A program made the translations under genes and the position numbers. 64,000 bases of DNA from Deferribacteres bacterium (GTDB taxonomy: Bacteria; Zhuqueibacterota; Zhuqueibacteria; Zhuqueibacterales; Geothermadaptataceae): positions 62,001 through 126,000 of the forward strand of contig JACKDF010000005.1 in NCBI GenBank assembly GCA_020633655.1. Reading direction: 5' to 3'. Below are positions 37,043 to 46,021 of this stretch, one piece after another (position 1 is the stretch's first letter; each line of letters opens with the position of its first letter). The notes below the pieces were generated by a model, which searched no databases, was not told the DNA's origin, and saw nothing but the letters and a program-made list of their open reading frames with translations.

Positions 37043-37344
37043 ACAATTTTCTGCCTGGGAAATCGTTATCATTTTGTAGGTCACATTCTCAACTTGGATG
37101 TCTTTTCCCGGAATAAACAGAAATTTCATTCCGATTTAGCAAAAGAATGGAACCGTGAAGATAAAACACCCTGGAGAAAAGTATTTCACAGTTATGCCGA
37201 CCGATTTGTGAGAAATGAAGGGCATTGCTGGACCACCTTCAACTATGTGCATAACAACCCAATAAAGCATGGGTACGTGAAAAAATGAAGGAAATTTGGT
37301 TCAATTATCCGGTAAAAAATTATGGCAAAGATTGGGATATGTAA
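37043..37344 (+). pseudogene. Decayed RAYT (REP-associated tyrosine transposase, IS200-like) remnant
   Basis: The frame open from 37043 reads GNRYHFVGHILNLDVFS, then LAKEWNREDKTPWRKVF, then FNYVHNNPIKHGYVKK and a stop at about 37286. These match the HYH region and the conserved NYVHNNPVKHGYV block of RAYT transposases. The expected next block (WxDWPxSS...) is missing, but in another frame 37285-37344 reads KEIWFNYPVKNYGKDWDM and a stop, which is the normal family C-terminus. An internal deletion with a frameshift and loss of the N-terminal half explain this. The inverted-repeat element at 37354 begins 10 bases further on. It is a dead copy; an active relative elsewhere in the genome would be needed to move the palindromes. 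Confidence 0.8.
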
Positions 37345-37353
37345 ATTAATTTC

Positions 37354-37463
37354 GGGGCTGAGTCAAAACATGTAACGCGACATTCATGTCGCTCATTTTT
37401 AAGCTTAAACTTACGACATAAATGTCGAGTTACGGCCGTTAATTCATGTTTTGACACAGCCCC
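37354..37463. repeat. Long imperfect palindrome next to the RAYT remnant
   Basis: A 110-bp element with 19-bp ends, GGGGCTGAGTCAAAACATG against CATGTTTTGACACAGCCCC (one mismatch). Inner paired blocks include GTAACGCGACATTCATGTCG against CGACATAAATGTCGAGTTAC. It can fold into one long cruciform or two smaller hairpins. The CTGTGTCAAAACATG end resembles the CTGTGTGAAAA end of the elements at 43458 and 46022. Confidence 0.75.
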
Positions 37464-37593
37464 CACACATTCTTTAAAGATGTAGCCCATAACTTAGCGG
37501 TCAAGTGCCGACTACGAATAATATCTCTTCCTCGAAAAATAACAGACAATAAATGAAAAACATTTGTTAACGATGCAAACATCGATCATTCCC

Positions 37594-39840
37594 CTAAGCG
37601 CCAATCAAATTTTCAATTTCCCGAATCGATGTACATTTCAACAAATCCTGCGCGTATTTTTCCATTGATGCGCAGGTCTCTGTCGCGAGACACTGCTGAA
37701 TCTCCGGGATCGTGTTTGGGTCAATACTGAGCTTGCGTATACCAATACCGACGAAAAAGCGCAAATATTTGGGATCGTGGGCCATCTCACCGCATACGGA
37801 AACATCTTTTCCTGCAGCCAATGCCGGTCGTACCATGCGATTGATACCCCGCAGCACGGCGGGATGGTGCGGGCAATAGAAATCGGCCACACGCTCGTTC
37901 GATCGGTCCACAGCGAGCATGTATTGCACAAAATCATTCGTGCCGATAGAGAAGAAATCAGCGATTCGCACAAATTCATCCATCAAATCAACAACTGCTG
38001 GCAGTTCCAGCATCATGCCGATCTGGGGTAATTCACCTCGTGTTTCTGTGGGTAGTTTTTTCCATTGCTGTACGACCATTTCCTTTGCCGTGAGAAATTC
38101 ATCCGGTGAGGCAATCATCGGGAACATAATACGAATCCGGTTTTGATTTTCACGTGCGAGCAAAATAGCTTTGAGCTGATCTTCCAGAATTTCCGGATGG
38201 CTTAGCGTCAAACGAATCGAGCACAAACCAAGTTCAGGATTGGGTTCACCATCGGTATCGAAGTAGGAGAGCATTTTATCGCCGCCAGCATCGAGGGTGC
38301 GTATGGTGATTTCCCGGCCAGCCATCCGTTGAAACAATTCCCGATAAATCTGCAGCTGATCATTGCAGGAGGGGAAGGTATCCCGAACCAGGAATGGAAA
38401 TTCGGTACGATACAGTCCAATGCCCTCGGCTTTTAACTGCAAGGCAAGATCGAGTTCCCCGAGCAGGTTGATGTTGCTCATCAACCGTACCCGAATGCCG
38501 TCGCGGGTTCGTGTCTCCTCCTGTATTTTGCTTGCGAGCACAGAAATGTCTTCAGTGGTCTGTATGTGTTTCTCGTATTTTCTTCTTGTTTCCTCTTCCG
38601 GATTCACATAAAGATGGCCATTCTCCCCATCGACCAAAACAAATTCCCCATCTCGAATCTGGAGCAACTCCTGGAAATCGATGATAATCGAAGGAATTTG
38701 CAGCGAGCGTGCAAGGATGGCCACGTGTGAGGTTGTTCCGCCACCAACCAGCACGATGGCATTGACATTTTCGGCGGCAAGTTTGAGAATATCAGAAGGG
38801 AACAAATCCCGTGCTACGACCACCTGGTTTTTGTAGCTCGATCGTGCGTCATTTTCCAATGGAAAAAGATTTTTGAGAATGCGTAGTGCGAGGTCTTCAA
38901 CATCACTGGCTTTTTCGCGCAGGTAGGCATGGGTGCTGTTTTCGAATAAACGGATGTATTTTCTCGCAATGTCGCTGACAGCCTGAGCCGGGGGAGCGCC
39001 CTCGACTACTTTTGCTTTCATGGCGCCGACAAAACCCGGATCGGTGAGCATGAGCAATTGCGCTTCGCTGATAAGGGATGCGGCTTCCGGTAAGCGATTT
39101 GCTAACTGTTGTTGTAAGGCCGTCAATTCTTTGGCTGTAGCGCTTATGGCCGTTTCAAGGTCGACGGACTCACCCTCTTTTGCTGCGCCTTCAGGTATGA
39201 GGGACGCACGGCGCCGGAAGACATAAGCCGGACCGGATTTCACGCCCGGGCACACGCTTTTCCCTTGCAGGAATGTCGGCAGTTTGTCGGCGCGATTCTC
39301 CGGTTGAATGGTGCCGCTTTGTAAAGCCAGAAGCGCCCGTGCATTTTCCAATGTTCCCGCAAGTTGGCTGGTTAATGCAAGCACCAGATGCACTTCCGAT
39401 TCTGTAAATTTATGGGGTGCTTCCCGCTGCAAAACGAGTACACCAATGCGCTCGACACCTCGTCGCATCGGCACGGCGAGAAAGCATTCGTAAGGATCCT
39501 CACCGGTTTCCGGGAAATACTTGAATTCCGGGTGCAGGCTGGCTTTTTCTAAAACGATGTGTTTTAGTTCCCGCAAGGCTTTGCCCACCAGTCCTTCCTC
39601 AAGGCGCAGGCGGGTGACACCGACTGAGCTCGCTTTGAGCCCGACAGTTGTGGTTAAAACGATATCGTCGCTCTTTTCATCGTAAAGGTAGATGGAGCAT
39701 ACCGCGGTATTGAGATGGGACGCAAGTTTTGTGGTCACCCGTTGCAAGAACTCGGTAATATCAGAGCTGCCGGTAAGCAGTGACAGGATTTCTCCTACGT
39801 CCGAAAGCAGTTTCAGGTGGGCTCTATCTTGTTTTTTCAT
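37594..39840 (-). CDS. ptsP: GAF-domain phosphoenolpyruvate-protein phosphotransferase (EI-Ntr)
   Basis: 748 residues from the ATG at 39840, exactly the usual length of PtsP. The frame runs on to 40071 but that part is unlike the family and starts inside a palindromic repeat. A GAF domain at about 5-170 is followed by the EI phosphohistidine domain (VGGGTTSHVAILAR, His372) and the PEP-binding barrel (LYRTEFPF, RTLDAGGDK, IGTNDFVQYMLAVDR, CGEMAHD). It takes phosphate from PEP and passes it to NPr in the nitrogen-type regulatory PTS. No ptsH-like or ptsN gene is in the window. The GAF domain in relatives senses nitrogen status (glutamine and 2-oxoglutarate). Confidence 0.94.
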   Translation of the reverse strand: MKKQDRAHLKLLSDVGEILSLLTGSSDITEFLQRVTTKLASHLNTAVCSIYLYDEKSDDIVLTTTVGLKASSVGVTRLRLEEGLVGKALRELKHIVLEKASLHPEFKYFPETGEDPYECFLAVPMRRGVERIGVLVLQREAPHKFTESEVHLVLALTSQLAGTLENARALLALQSGTIQPENRADKLPTFLQGKSVCPGVKSGPAYVFRRRASLIPEGAAKEGESVDLETAISATAKELTALQQQLANRLPEAASLISEAQLLMLTDPGFVGAMKAKVVEGAPPAQAVSDIARKYIRLFENSTHAYLREKASDVEDLALRILKNLFPLENDARSSYKNQVVVARDLFPSDILKLAAENVNAIVLVGGGTTSHVAILARSLQIPSIIIDFQELLQIRDGEFVLVDGENGHLYVNPEEETRRKYEKHIQTTEDISVLASKIQEETRTRDGIRVRLMSNINLLGELDLALQLKAEGIGLYRTEFPFLVRDTFPSCNDQLQIYRELFQRMAGREITIRTLDAGGDKMLSYFDTDGEPNPELGLCSIRLTLSHPEILEDQLKAILLARENQNRIRIMFPMIASPDEFLTAKEMVVQQWKKLPTETRGELPQIGMMLELPAVVDLMDEFVRIADFFSIGTNDFVQYMLAVDRSNERVADFYCPHHPAVLRGINRMVRPALAAGKDVSVCGEMAHDPKYLRFFVGIGIRKLSIDPNTIPEIQQCLATETCASMEKYAQDLLKCTSIREIENLIGA

Positions 39841-40069
39841 CTTTTGCGGTCCAGATTTAGTTCTTACGCAATGGCTTTTTTCTTTTGTCCAGGATAAATT
39901 ATCGGCCTGTTTCGATGCAGCAAAAATTGTCTTTACAGGAGATTTTGTAACACTTCGGGGATGTCGCTTGAGAGTGGGGATGGGAAAGAATAGAGAATTC
40001 CGAATCATTTCGCAAGTTGAAAATGCGAAGGGGGAGGTCATTGGTTTAGGACCGTGTCCATAAATCCTC

Positions 40070-40129
40070 AAGTATGTAGTTCAGCCTTCAGGCTGGTTTT
40101 TTTCAAACTGAAGTTTGAACTACGTACTT
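40070..40129. repeat. Palindromic element, family C
   Basis: A 60-bp inverted repeat with ends AAGTATGTAGTTCA and TGAACTACGTACTT. Two short palindromes lie inside (GCCTTCAGGC and AAACTGAAGTTT) around a T-run. Non-coding; it overlaps the far upstream part of the PtsP frame, which supports the shorter PtsP start. Confidence 0.65.
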
Positions 40130-40345
40130 AAAATGTAGGTGAAATTGCGTTCATTCGCTGTGCGTTATTCCGGAATGCTTTTATCCGAGCCAAAGGCCGG
40201 CGAAGCAAAATCCACAATTAGTTACGGCTGATACAGATGGATTTTGCAAACGCGGAACTTCGTTTCGTCTAAAATGATGGCGGAATGACGAAAACAAAGC
40301 GTTTCCGGAAAGACTCGAACTAGTGAATCATTTTTATTCTGTGAT

Positions 40346-40428
40346 TGTCATGCTGCAAGCATCTTTTTGACTAATTGCGACGAACCAGGATTTATGGTAG
40401 TTTCTAAAAAGTTCCTTCCAGGATGACA
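40346..40428. repeat. Palindromic element, family D
   Basis: An 83-bp imperfect inverted repeat: TGTCATGCTGCAAGCATC at the left pairs with GTTCCTTCCAGGATGACA at the right. The surrounding 40130-40345 is non-coding with no other feature recognised. It ends 39 bases after the Roco gene stop and could act as its transcript end. Confidence 0.55.
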
Positions 40429-40466
40429 TTCCGGGATTTTTGGGCAAATTTTCGATTGGATAAATA

Positions 40467-43376
40467 TCAGGACAGCAATCCCAGGCTTTTGAAAAGCGGC
40501 ATCTTATACTTCTTATCCATTTTCTTTGCCCAGCCTTTGAGATCGACTTCGGTCTCGAATTTGACACCCAAAAGATTTAACAGCGGCACAGCGAGTTTGA
40601 GCTTCATTTGTACGTTACTGGTTTTATGTAGTTTTGCATAAATTTCCTGAAGCTCGCTGTCGATATCTCCGTGCAGGTGTTCGAAACATACGGCAAGAAA
40701 ATCGATGATTTCCCGGTTTATTTCTTTGATTTGCGCGATTGAATTTTCCTGCAAGGCGTTGAGAATGTCCTCTTTCAGTCGGGCATTGGCAGGATTTTGC
40801 ATCAGTTTTTCGAAATATCTGTCCAATGATTCTTGCACATCATCCACTTTGTCGGTTAAAATATCCACCTGTCGGCTGAGCATTGCGATTTCATACTGAC
40901 TTGCTACGCCTTGCAGTAATTCGGATATGTTGAATTTCTTTTTCACGGGTTTGTAAATTGTATAATCGCGTTCTCCATCCCGTTCGCGTTCGAGCAGTTC
41001 TTCGTAATCGGCGAATTCAGTGGTGCCGGGCAGGGGAATGAGCATGTCCGGTTGGTCGCTCAATGTGCTGTTGATGGTGTCCAGTAAATGGCGGATGATG
41101 GCCATGAATTCGTATTTCTTGCGTGGCTCACCGGAAACTGTGAGGGAAATTCGGCTCTGGTAGGCGGAAATGAGCGCCATGCTGCCATTGTAACCAAGCA
41201 CACAACCGGTGCGCCAGCTTTCCTGCTGCAGGCGGTGTGTTTCGACGATGATGCGCGGCATGAGGGAATTGGGCAAGTAGTCGTACTGGTAGACGAAACG
41301 AATGGCCTCGCTGTCGGTGCGGAGGGGGTGTGTGATAATCTCGGGTTCTTTTGTCGGCAGCAGGTCGGGTAAAATAAACTCACAGCGGTCGGGAGAGCGA
41401 AAGCACAGCTTGAACTCGTGCAAAATATCGACGAGAAATTCACGCTGCGATTTTGTATAGGTAATTTTTTTGTGCTCTTTCGGCTGGTAAACGGCTTCCT
41501 TGGCTTCTTCCTCGTTGACGATGTATTCGAGTTGTTCCATGGGCACGCGACCGTTGACTTCGCCAGCGCGTTTGGAGGTGAGAATCTGATAAACGCCGTA
41601 GGTGATCCAGTAGGGATCGAGCACGAAGAATTCCGACAATTCTTTGCTCAGGTCTTCAAAGTGCAGTACCAGACCCAGGTCGTGCAGAAAGGTAATGGCG
41701 TTGTGTTGCCCGGCTTTATCCGCTAGTTCATTCGCCTGACAGATTTCGGTGAAGCGGTTTTCGTCGAGAAAGAATTTTTGCTTGGTTTCCTTTTGCAGTT
41801 GATCCTTGATGTGCATCCAGCGTTCATCGATTTCGGTGTTGAACAGGTCAGCCTGGGGGATGAGTTCCGCAAGTTCGTCTTTGATGCGCTCGATGTTTTC
41901 GGACGTTTTGCAAGAGGCTTTGATGAAGGCCTTGATTTGTGGAAATTCCTGTTGCAGCTCAAATTCATTGTCAAAACCAAAAGCGGTGTTGATGTCCACC
42001 TGGTTGGCGACGACGATGATAGCAACATTGCCACCGGTGGCTTTGATGCGCTTGACCCATTGGCGAATTTGCGTGGCCGTGTTGTCGTCTTTGCGTGCGT
42101 CGAGCACTAAAATGTAGACACAGCGTTTGGTAAGAAAAAACTGATGCGTGGCGGTCATGATTTCCTGGCCGCCAAAATCCCAGAAGTGGCCGGTGAGGGA
42201 ATGCAGCACTTCGTACTTTTGAAAGGTTTCGCTTTCCCCGAATTGGATGTCTTCAATATTGACACCGTCCGTCTGTACTTCGTTGGGGTCGAAGGTGTTG
42301 TCTTTGAGCCGGCGCAACAGCGAGGTTTTACCGGCCTTGGGATCGCCGATAAGAATGATTTTTATTTCCTCGAGTTTGATGCGATTGGCTTCGAACCAGT
42401 CCAGAACAGCTTGTCGACCCTGTTTTAATATTTCAAGCGGAGGGGATTCGATGGGATTCTCAAAAAGATTGAGCCCGGAACCATATTTTTCCAGACTAAT
42501 TTTCATATTCAAACGGAAAATGTTTTGAGACACTTTTTCAATTTGATTCGAGCTCAGGTCTAATGTTTGTAATCCGGTGAGCTTTTCTAAAAAGCGAATA
42601 TCTGAAATTTGATTCGAGTGAAGGTTTAATGATTGTAATCCGGTGAGCTTTTCTAAAAAGCGAATATCTGAAATTTGATTCGAGTGAAGGTTTAATGATT
42701 GTAATCCGGTGAGCTTTTCTAAAAAGCGATAATCGGAAATTTGATTCGAGTGAAGGTATAATGCTTGTAATTCGGTGAGCTTTTCTAAAAAGCGATAATC
42801 GGAAATTTTATTATAGCTCAGGTCTAATGATTGTAATCCGGTGAGCTTTTCTAAAAAGCGAATATCGGAAATTTGATTCGAGCTCAGGTCTAATGTTTTT
42901 AATCCGGTGAGCTTTTCTAAAAAGCGAATATCGGAAATTTGATTATCGCTCAGGTCTAATGTTTTTAATCCGGTGAGCTTTTCTAAAAATTGAATATCTG
43001 AAATTCGATTATAGCTCAGGTCTAAAGTTTGTAATCCGGTGAGCTTTTCTAAAAATTGAATATCTGAAATTTGATAAAAATTATACAATTTTCCACTTAA
43101 ATTGAAAAGAGACAGTTTTTTTAGTGAAATGATTGCCGGGGATAGGGATGTGAGCTGGTTTTTTAGTCCGCTGTTGGCGCTTTGCATCCATTTCCGTTTT
43201 TGCCAATCCCACCATTCGTTGGCTAAAATCAGTGTTTGCAAGTGGGTGCATTCGAACAGTTCCGGCAAATCGCCCAAATCGGTTATACCGCAGTTGCCCA
43301 AATCGAGATAGGGATTTTGTGTTTCCTGGCATTCTCGAATCAGTCGATTTGCCTGGGTGCGATCGTTTTCTGCCAT
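40467..43376 (-). CDS. Roco protein: leucine-rich repeats - Roc GTPase - COR
   Basis: 969 residues from the ATG at 43376, which has AAGGA 7 bases upstream. An N-terminal cap (1-100) is followed by about eight 22-residue leucine-rich repeats of the form ISDIRFLEKLTGLQTLDLSSNQ (about 102-280). Next is a Roc G domain with GDPKAGKTS (344-352), DFGGQE (400-405) and ANQVD (457-461), then a COR dimerisation domain (about 510-840). The C-terminal 110 residues hold a likely coiled coil (RQVDILTDKVDDVQESLDRYF). The build matches bacterial Roco proteins such as that of Chlorobium tepidum, relatives of human LRRK2. There the COR domain pairs two G domains for nucleotide-dependent switching. Cytoplasmic, role unknown. 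It is bracketed on both sides by palindromic repeats. Confidence 0.93.
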   Translation of the reverse strand: MAENDRTQANRLIRECQETQNPYLDLGNCGITDLGDLPELFECTHLQTLILANEWWDWQKRKWMQSANSGLKNQLTSLSPAIISLKKLSLFNLSGKLYNFYQISDIQFLEKLTGLQTLDLSYNRISDIQFLEKLTGLKTLDLSDNQISDIRFLEKLTGLKTLDLSSNQISDIRFLEKLTGLQSLDLSYNKISDYRFLEKLTELQALYLHSNQISDYRFLEKLTGLQSLNLHSNQISDIRFLEKLTGLQSLNLHSNQISDIRFLEKLTGLQTLDLSSNQIEKVSQNIFRLNMKISLEKYGSGLNLFENPIESPPLEILKQGRQAVLDWFEANRIKLEEIKIILIGDPKAGKTSLLRRLKDNTFDPNEVQTDGVNIEDIQFGESETFQKYEVLHSLTGHFWDFGGQEIMTATHQFFLTKRCVYILVLDARKDDNTATQIRQWVKRIKATGGNVAIIVVANQVDINTAFGFDNEFELQQEFPQIKAFIKASCKTSENIERIKDELAELIPQADLFNTEIDERWMHIKDQLQKETKQKFFLDENRFTEICQANELADKAGQHNAITFLHDLGLVLHFEDLSKELSEFFVLDPYWITYGVYQILTSKRAGEVNGRVPMEQLEYIVNEEEAKEAVYQPKEHKKITYTKSQREFLVDILHEFKLCFRSPDRCEFILPDLLPTKEPEIITHPLRTDSEAIRFVYQYDYLPNSLMPRIIVETHRLQQESWRTGCVLGYNGSMALISAYQSRISLTVSGEPRKKYEFMAIIRHLLDTINSTLSDQPDMLIPLPGTTEFADYEELLERERDGERDYTIYKPVKKKFNISELLQGVASQYEIAMLSRQVDILTDKVDDVQESLDRYFEKLMQNPANARLKEDILNALQENSIAQIKEINREIIDFLAVCFEHLHGDIDSELQEIYAKLHKTSNVQMKLKLAVPLLNLLGVKFETEVDLKGWAKKMDKKYKMPLFKSLGLLS
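42541..43068. repeat. Eight 66-bp tandem repeats inside the Roco gene
   Basis: The marker GGTGAGCTTTTCTAAAAA recurs at 42576, 42642, 42708, 42774, 42840, 42906, 42972 and 43038, exactly every 66 bases. The units encode the 22-residue leucine-rich repeats and differ at few bases, including silent sites, so they were copied or homogenised recently. Confidence 0.92.
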
Positions 43377-43457
43377 GCTTTTGTCCTTTTCGGCTTCCAA
43401 AGATACCGGTATCGCAAAAAACGCGAACCGGTATGACTGCTTTTAACAAGGCCTCGT

Positions 43458-43576
43458 CCAGGCTGTGTGAAGATGCAGCGTAAACCGGTCGCTGAGCCTG
43501 TCGAAGCGCCCGGTTGAGCGTGAGTCCGGCTGCAAACTCAGCCTCCGTGAAGTTTAAACGTTTTCATACAGTCTGG
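43458..43576. repeat. Palindromic element, family B, copy 1
   Basis: A 119-bp element with ends CCAGGCTGTGTGAAGA and TTTTCATACAGTCTGG. Its core carries GGTCGCTGAGCCTGTCGAAG, a REP-like sequence type seen in many bacteria. A related copy lies at 46022-46127. Non-coding. Confidence 0.72.
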
Positions 43577-43578
43577 TC

Positions 43579-43765
43579 ATTCCGTTTTCTGCGCTTTTCA
43601 GCAGAATAACGGAATCCCTTCGTATTTATTTCGTTCCACGAATAAAGTATTCTTTTTTAAGCACATGGGCAATGAAAAAATGTATGGAATCAATCCCGGG
43701 ATTCCCATTTTAAAGGCCCAAGTTATTGTACCTGTTCGAGAATATCAAAACGAAATCCCGGGATT
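43579..43765. repeat. Cluster of short palindromes upstream of the Roco gene
   Basis: ATTCCGTTTTCTGC (43579-43592) pairs with GCAGAATAACGGAAT (43601-43615), one bulge. Further on the 12-bp palindrome AATCCCGGGATT occurs twice (43692-43703 and 43754-43765), the second ending 5 bases before the protease stop. They could act as transcript ends; no gene is present in 43377-43770. Confidence 0.5.
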
Positions 43766-43770
43766 GGTTT

Positions 43771-45024
43771 TTAATGAAGTACGGTTATCCCAGAAGTGAT
43801 TTGTTTTTCCTTTGTAAGAATCCGTACAAAATACGTCCCCGATGGCAAATCCTGTGTTGAAATGCGTAGCAGATTTTTGTGCTCCTGTGTGATTGGCACT
43901 GTCACTTGTTTACAGCGTTTGCCGAGCAGGTTATAAAAGACAATTTCCGCTTCCCCGGTTGTGGATTCAGGAATCTGGATTTGTATAAAATAATGGGCCG
44001 GATTGGGATATATCTGCCATTGGGAATCATACGACACATTTTTTACACCACTGGTTTGCAGTTGCAGCCGTTCTTGTTCAATAATATTTTTAAGCGCGTA
44101 AAAAATCTCGGCAGTAATGCGAAAGTGGCGGCTCTCATTGGCAAAATTTTGCACACCAAAAGCATAATATGCGTTGTTGTTGGTAAAAAATATCGAGCTA
44201 CCACTCTGCCCCCGGACGCCAAAATTACCAAGGTTCAGTGTACTCGGTGAGAGGGAGGTGACTTTGCCGTAGTTGTAATAAAGGTCTTCACCATCATAGA
44301 CCAGGGTAGAATCCATGAGCGATGGCTCTCCCGGATAGGAGAGTTTGTGGAAAATGTTCTGTTCTAAAAAATAAGCATCATCCCGTTGAAAGGCGATACC
44401 AATCCAACCGGTTTCCCTGCCTATGGGCTGCTCCAGTTTTATCAGAGTAATATCCTGCCAACCGGCACGGTTTTCATACTATTGCTGTGGAATGTAGTAG
44501 GCGTCAGCCCAACTCCCCGCACTATTGAGCTGTGCTTCACCGGCATCGTAAGCTGGCACTGCGAAAATGCTGTCGCGAAATTCAGGAATAAATACCGAGT
44601 CATCATCGAAATCGTAAAAAACACAATGGGCTGCCGTGAGCACGAGATTCTCGGAAATCAGCATGCCGGAGCATGTCTGCCTGAATTCGCCCTCATGTTT
44701 TCGAAACAGTTTCACGGCACAGCGGATAGGGTAACTCGATATGGTGAATTCATCTCTTGCCAGCGCCGGCATTGTGAATCCCGCGAGGCTGTCGTCGACT
44801 ACTGGTGCTACCTGGGGTAGGGCGCTCCAGCCTGTTAATGTGCCGAAAGACCAGTCGGTAAAATCCGACGGTGTTGTTGCCTCATAGGCGACTGGCTGAA
44901 TAGGGGACAGGGATTTTGCAATTATATCATAACGCTGAAAAGCCATGCTTTGCGCGCTCAATTGGACAGAAACAAGCAGCAGGGGGAACGGGAGCATTTT
45001 TAATACTTTCATGAATGCCTGCAT
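43771..45024 (-). pseudogene. S1 (trypsin/V8-like) serine protease with T9SS sorting domain, broken by an in-frame TAG
   Basis: Read as one frame of 417 codons, this is a complete secreted protease except for a TAG at codon 182 (44479-44481). Signal peptide about 1-25, LTAAHC (His133), QDITLIKL (Asp191) and RGQSGSSIFF (Ser274) form the catalytic triad. A C-terminal type-A sorting domain (IYPNPAHYFIQIQIP ... LPSGTYFVRI) covers the last 80 residues. The stop falls between His and Asp, so the short 181-residue product would be inactive and could not be exported by T9SS. The reading frame and residue quality continue unchanged past the stop. AAGGAATC precedes the ATG. Either a very recent nonsense mutation or a base error. 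Confidence 0.8.
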
Positions 45025-45366
45025 AAAAAGATTCCTTTTTCTTAACGTGGCTTTTGAATTAACAGTGACCGCATATGAAATGCAAATGATAAATCGATTT
45101 CCACTATTCTAAACGCGATTATTTCAGTAAATAGAGTCTCTGCAGTAACCATTATTTTCATCTTGCAAATGCACAAATTTGCGCGTAAATTCGTCGCCGC
45201 GAGTAGAATAATGTGCATTGCTCTTAGCTGGAGAGCATGTTGCCCAAAGCCAGCCAGTAATGGTCTGTGAAACAGTGGCGGATTCAAATTAGCGAATGCA
45301 ACAGGGGACTTTTTATACAATTCACGTTTTACTGCAGTTCATTTTTTTGATGGAAAGGATTGGAAA
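45025..45366. other. Intergenic region, 342 bp, between divergent genes
   Basis: Promoter region of the serine protease (minus) and the small barrel protein (plus). No shared palindrome, RNA gene or supported small frame was seen. GGAAAGGATTGG lies just before the ATG at 45367. Confidence 0.4.
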
Positions 45367-45960
45367 ATGCGTAAAATTGCAGTTGTTCTCTTCATCAGTT
45401 TGTTTAGTATCTCCACCTTATCTGCACAAACCGGAAACAGCAAAAAAGGCAAGACGGAATCGTGGTACACCTATTGGGGGATTGGCTATGCAAACCTGAA
45501 TTATCCCAATGAATTGCAAGATCTTCTCGATTACCTCAAAGACCAGGATGGCGTCTCCAACATATCCATGTCCCTGGACATGTTAGGTTTCTATTGGCAT
45601 GTCAAACCGAAAACAATTGCCGGATTCGTTATTAATGGTGCAGGTGATCGTTATGAAGTGAATAGTGAATCCATGCAAATCAATCAATACATCTATGGTG
45701 TGAGCGTGATGCACTACCCGGGACGTTACTTCGGCAACGGCATTTTTTTGCGTGCGGATATGGGCTTAGCAAAGATCGTTGTTACCGATTCGGATAATAA
45801 TTCCACAGGCAGTGACAACGGTTTTGGTTTTCTCCTCGGCAGCGGGTATTCCTTTGATTTGGGTGGAACCCGTTTGTTAGTCAATGTAAATTATGCAATT
45901 CGCAACGTGGAAGGCGATGGCTACAAAACCCTGGGCATTTCTCTTGGCGGATTGTTTTAA
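45367..45960 (+). CDS. Small outer-membrane beta-barrel-like protein
   Basis: 197 residues with a signal peptide MRKIAVVLFISLFSISTLSAQ. The mature part has alternating hydrophobic and polar strands (IYGVSVMHYPGRYFGNGIFLRADMG-type, GFGFLLGSGYSFDLGG, LLVNVNYAIRNVEG) and ends ISLGGLF with a terminal Phe, as outer-membrane barrels do. At this size an eight-strand barrel is likely. No enzymatic motif; exact family not recognised. It is followed by a palindromic element and a tRNA gene. Confidence 0.72.
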   Translation: MRKIAVVLFISLFSISTLSAQTGNSKKGKTESWYTYWGIGYANLNYPNELQDLLDYLKDQDGVSNISMSLDMLGFYWHVKPKTIAGFVINGAGDRYEVNSESMQINQYIYGVSVMHYPGRYFGNGIFLRADMGLAKIVVTDSDNNSTGSDNGFGFLLGSGYSFDLGGTRLLVNVNYAIRNVEGDGYKTLGISLGGLF

Positions 45961-46021
45961 CTTGATCGATCCTCAGTTCAACACACCGGAGTTGTGAACA
46001 TAAATTTCTACAATAAGGCAA

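Noticed and set aside
36904..37116. 70-codon plus-strand frame upstream of the transposase remnant
   Set aside because: The RAYT-like residues are in another frame over the same bases; this frame has no family features and no ribosome site.
39841..40071. 77-residue N-terminal extension of PtsP
   Set aside because: It is unlike the family, begins in a palindromic repeat, and the shorter form has the exact family length of 748 residues.
40300..40340. tRNA-like TTCGAGTC on the minus strand
   Set aside because: No acceptor, D or anticodon arms can be paired around it.
42541..43068. Regularly spaced repeats taken as a CRISPR array
   Set aside because: The repeats are contiguous 66-bp units without unique spacers and encode leucine-rich repeats in the Roco frame.
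44479..44481. TAG read as a sense codon through a changed genetic code
   Set aside because: Other genes in the window (GH26, GH2) end naturally in TAG, so the codon is a normal stop in this genome.
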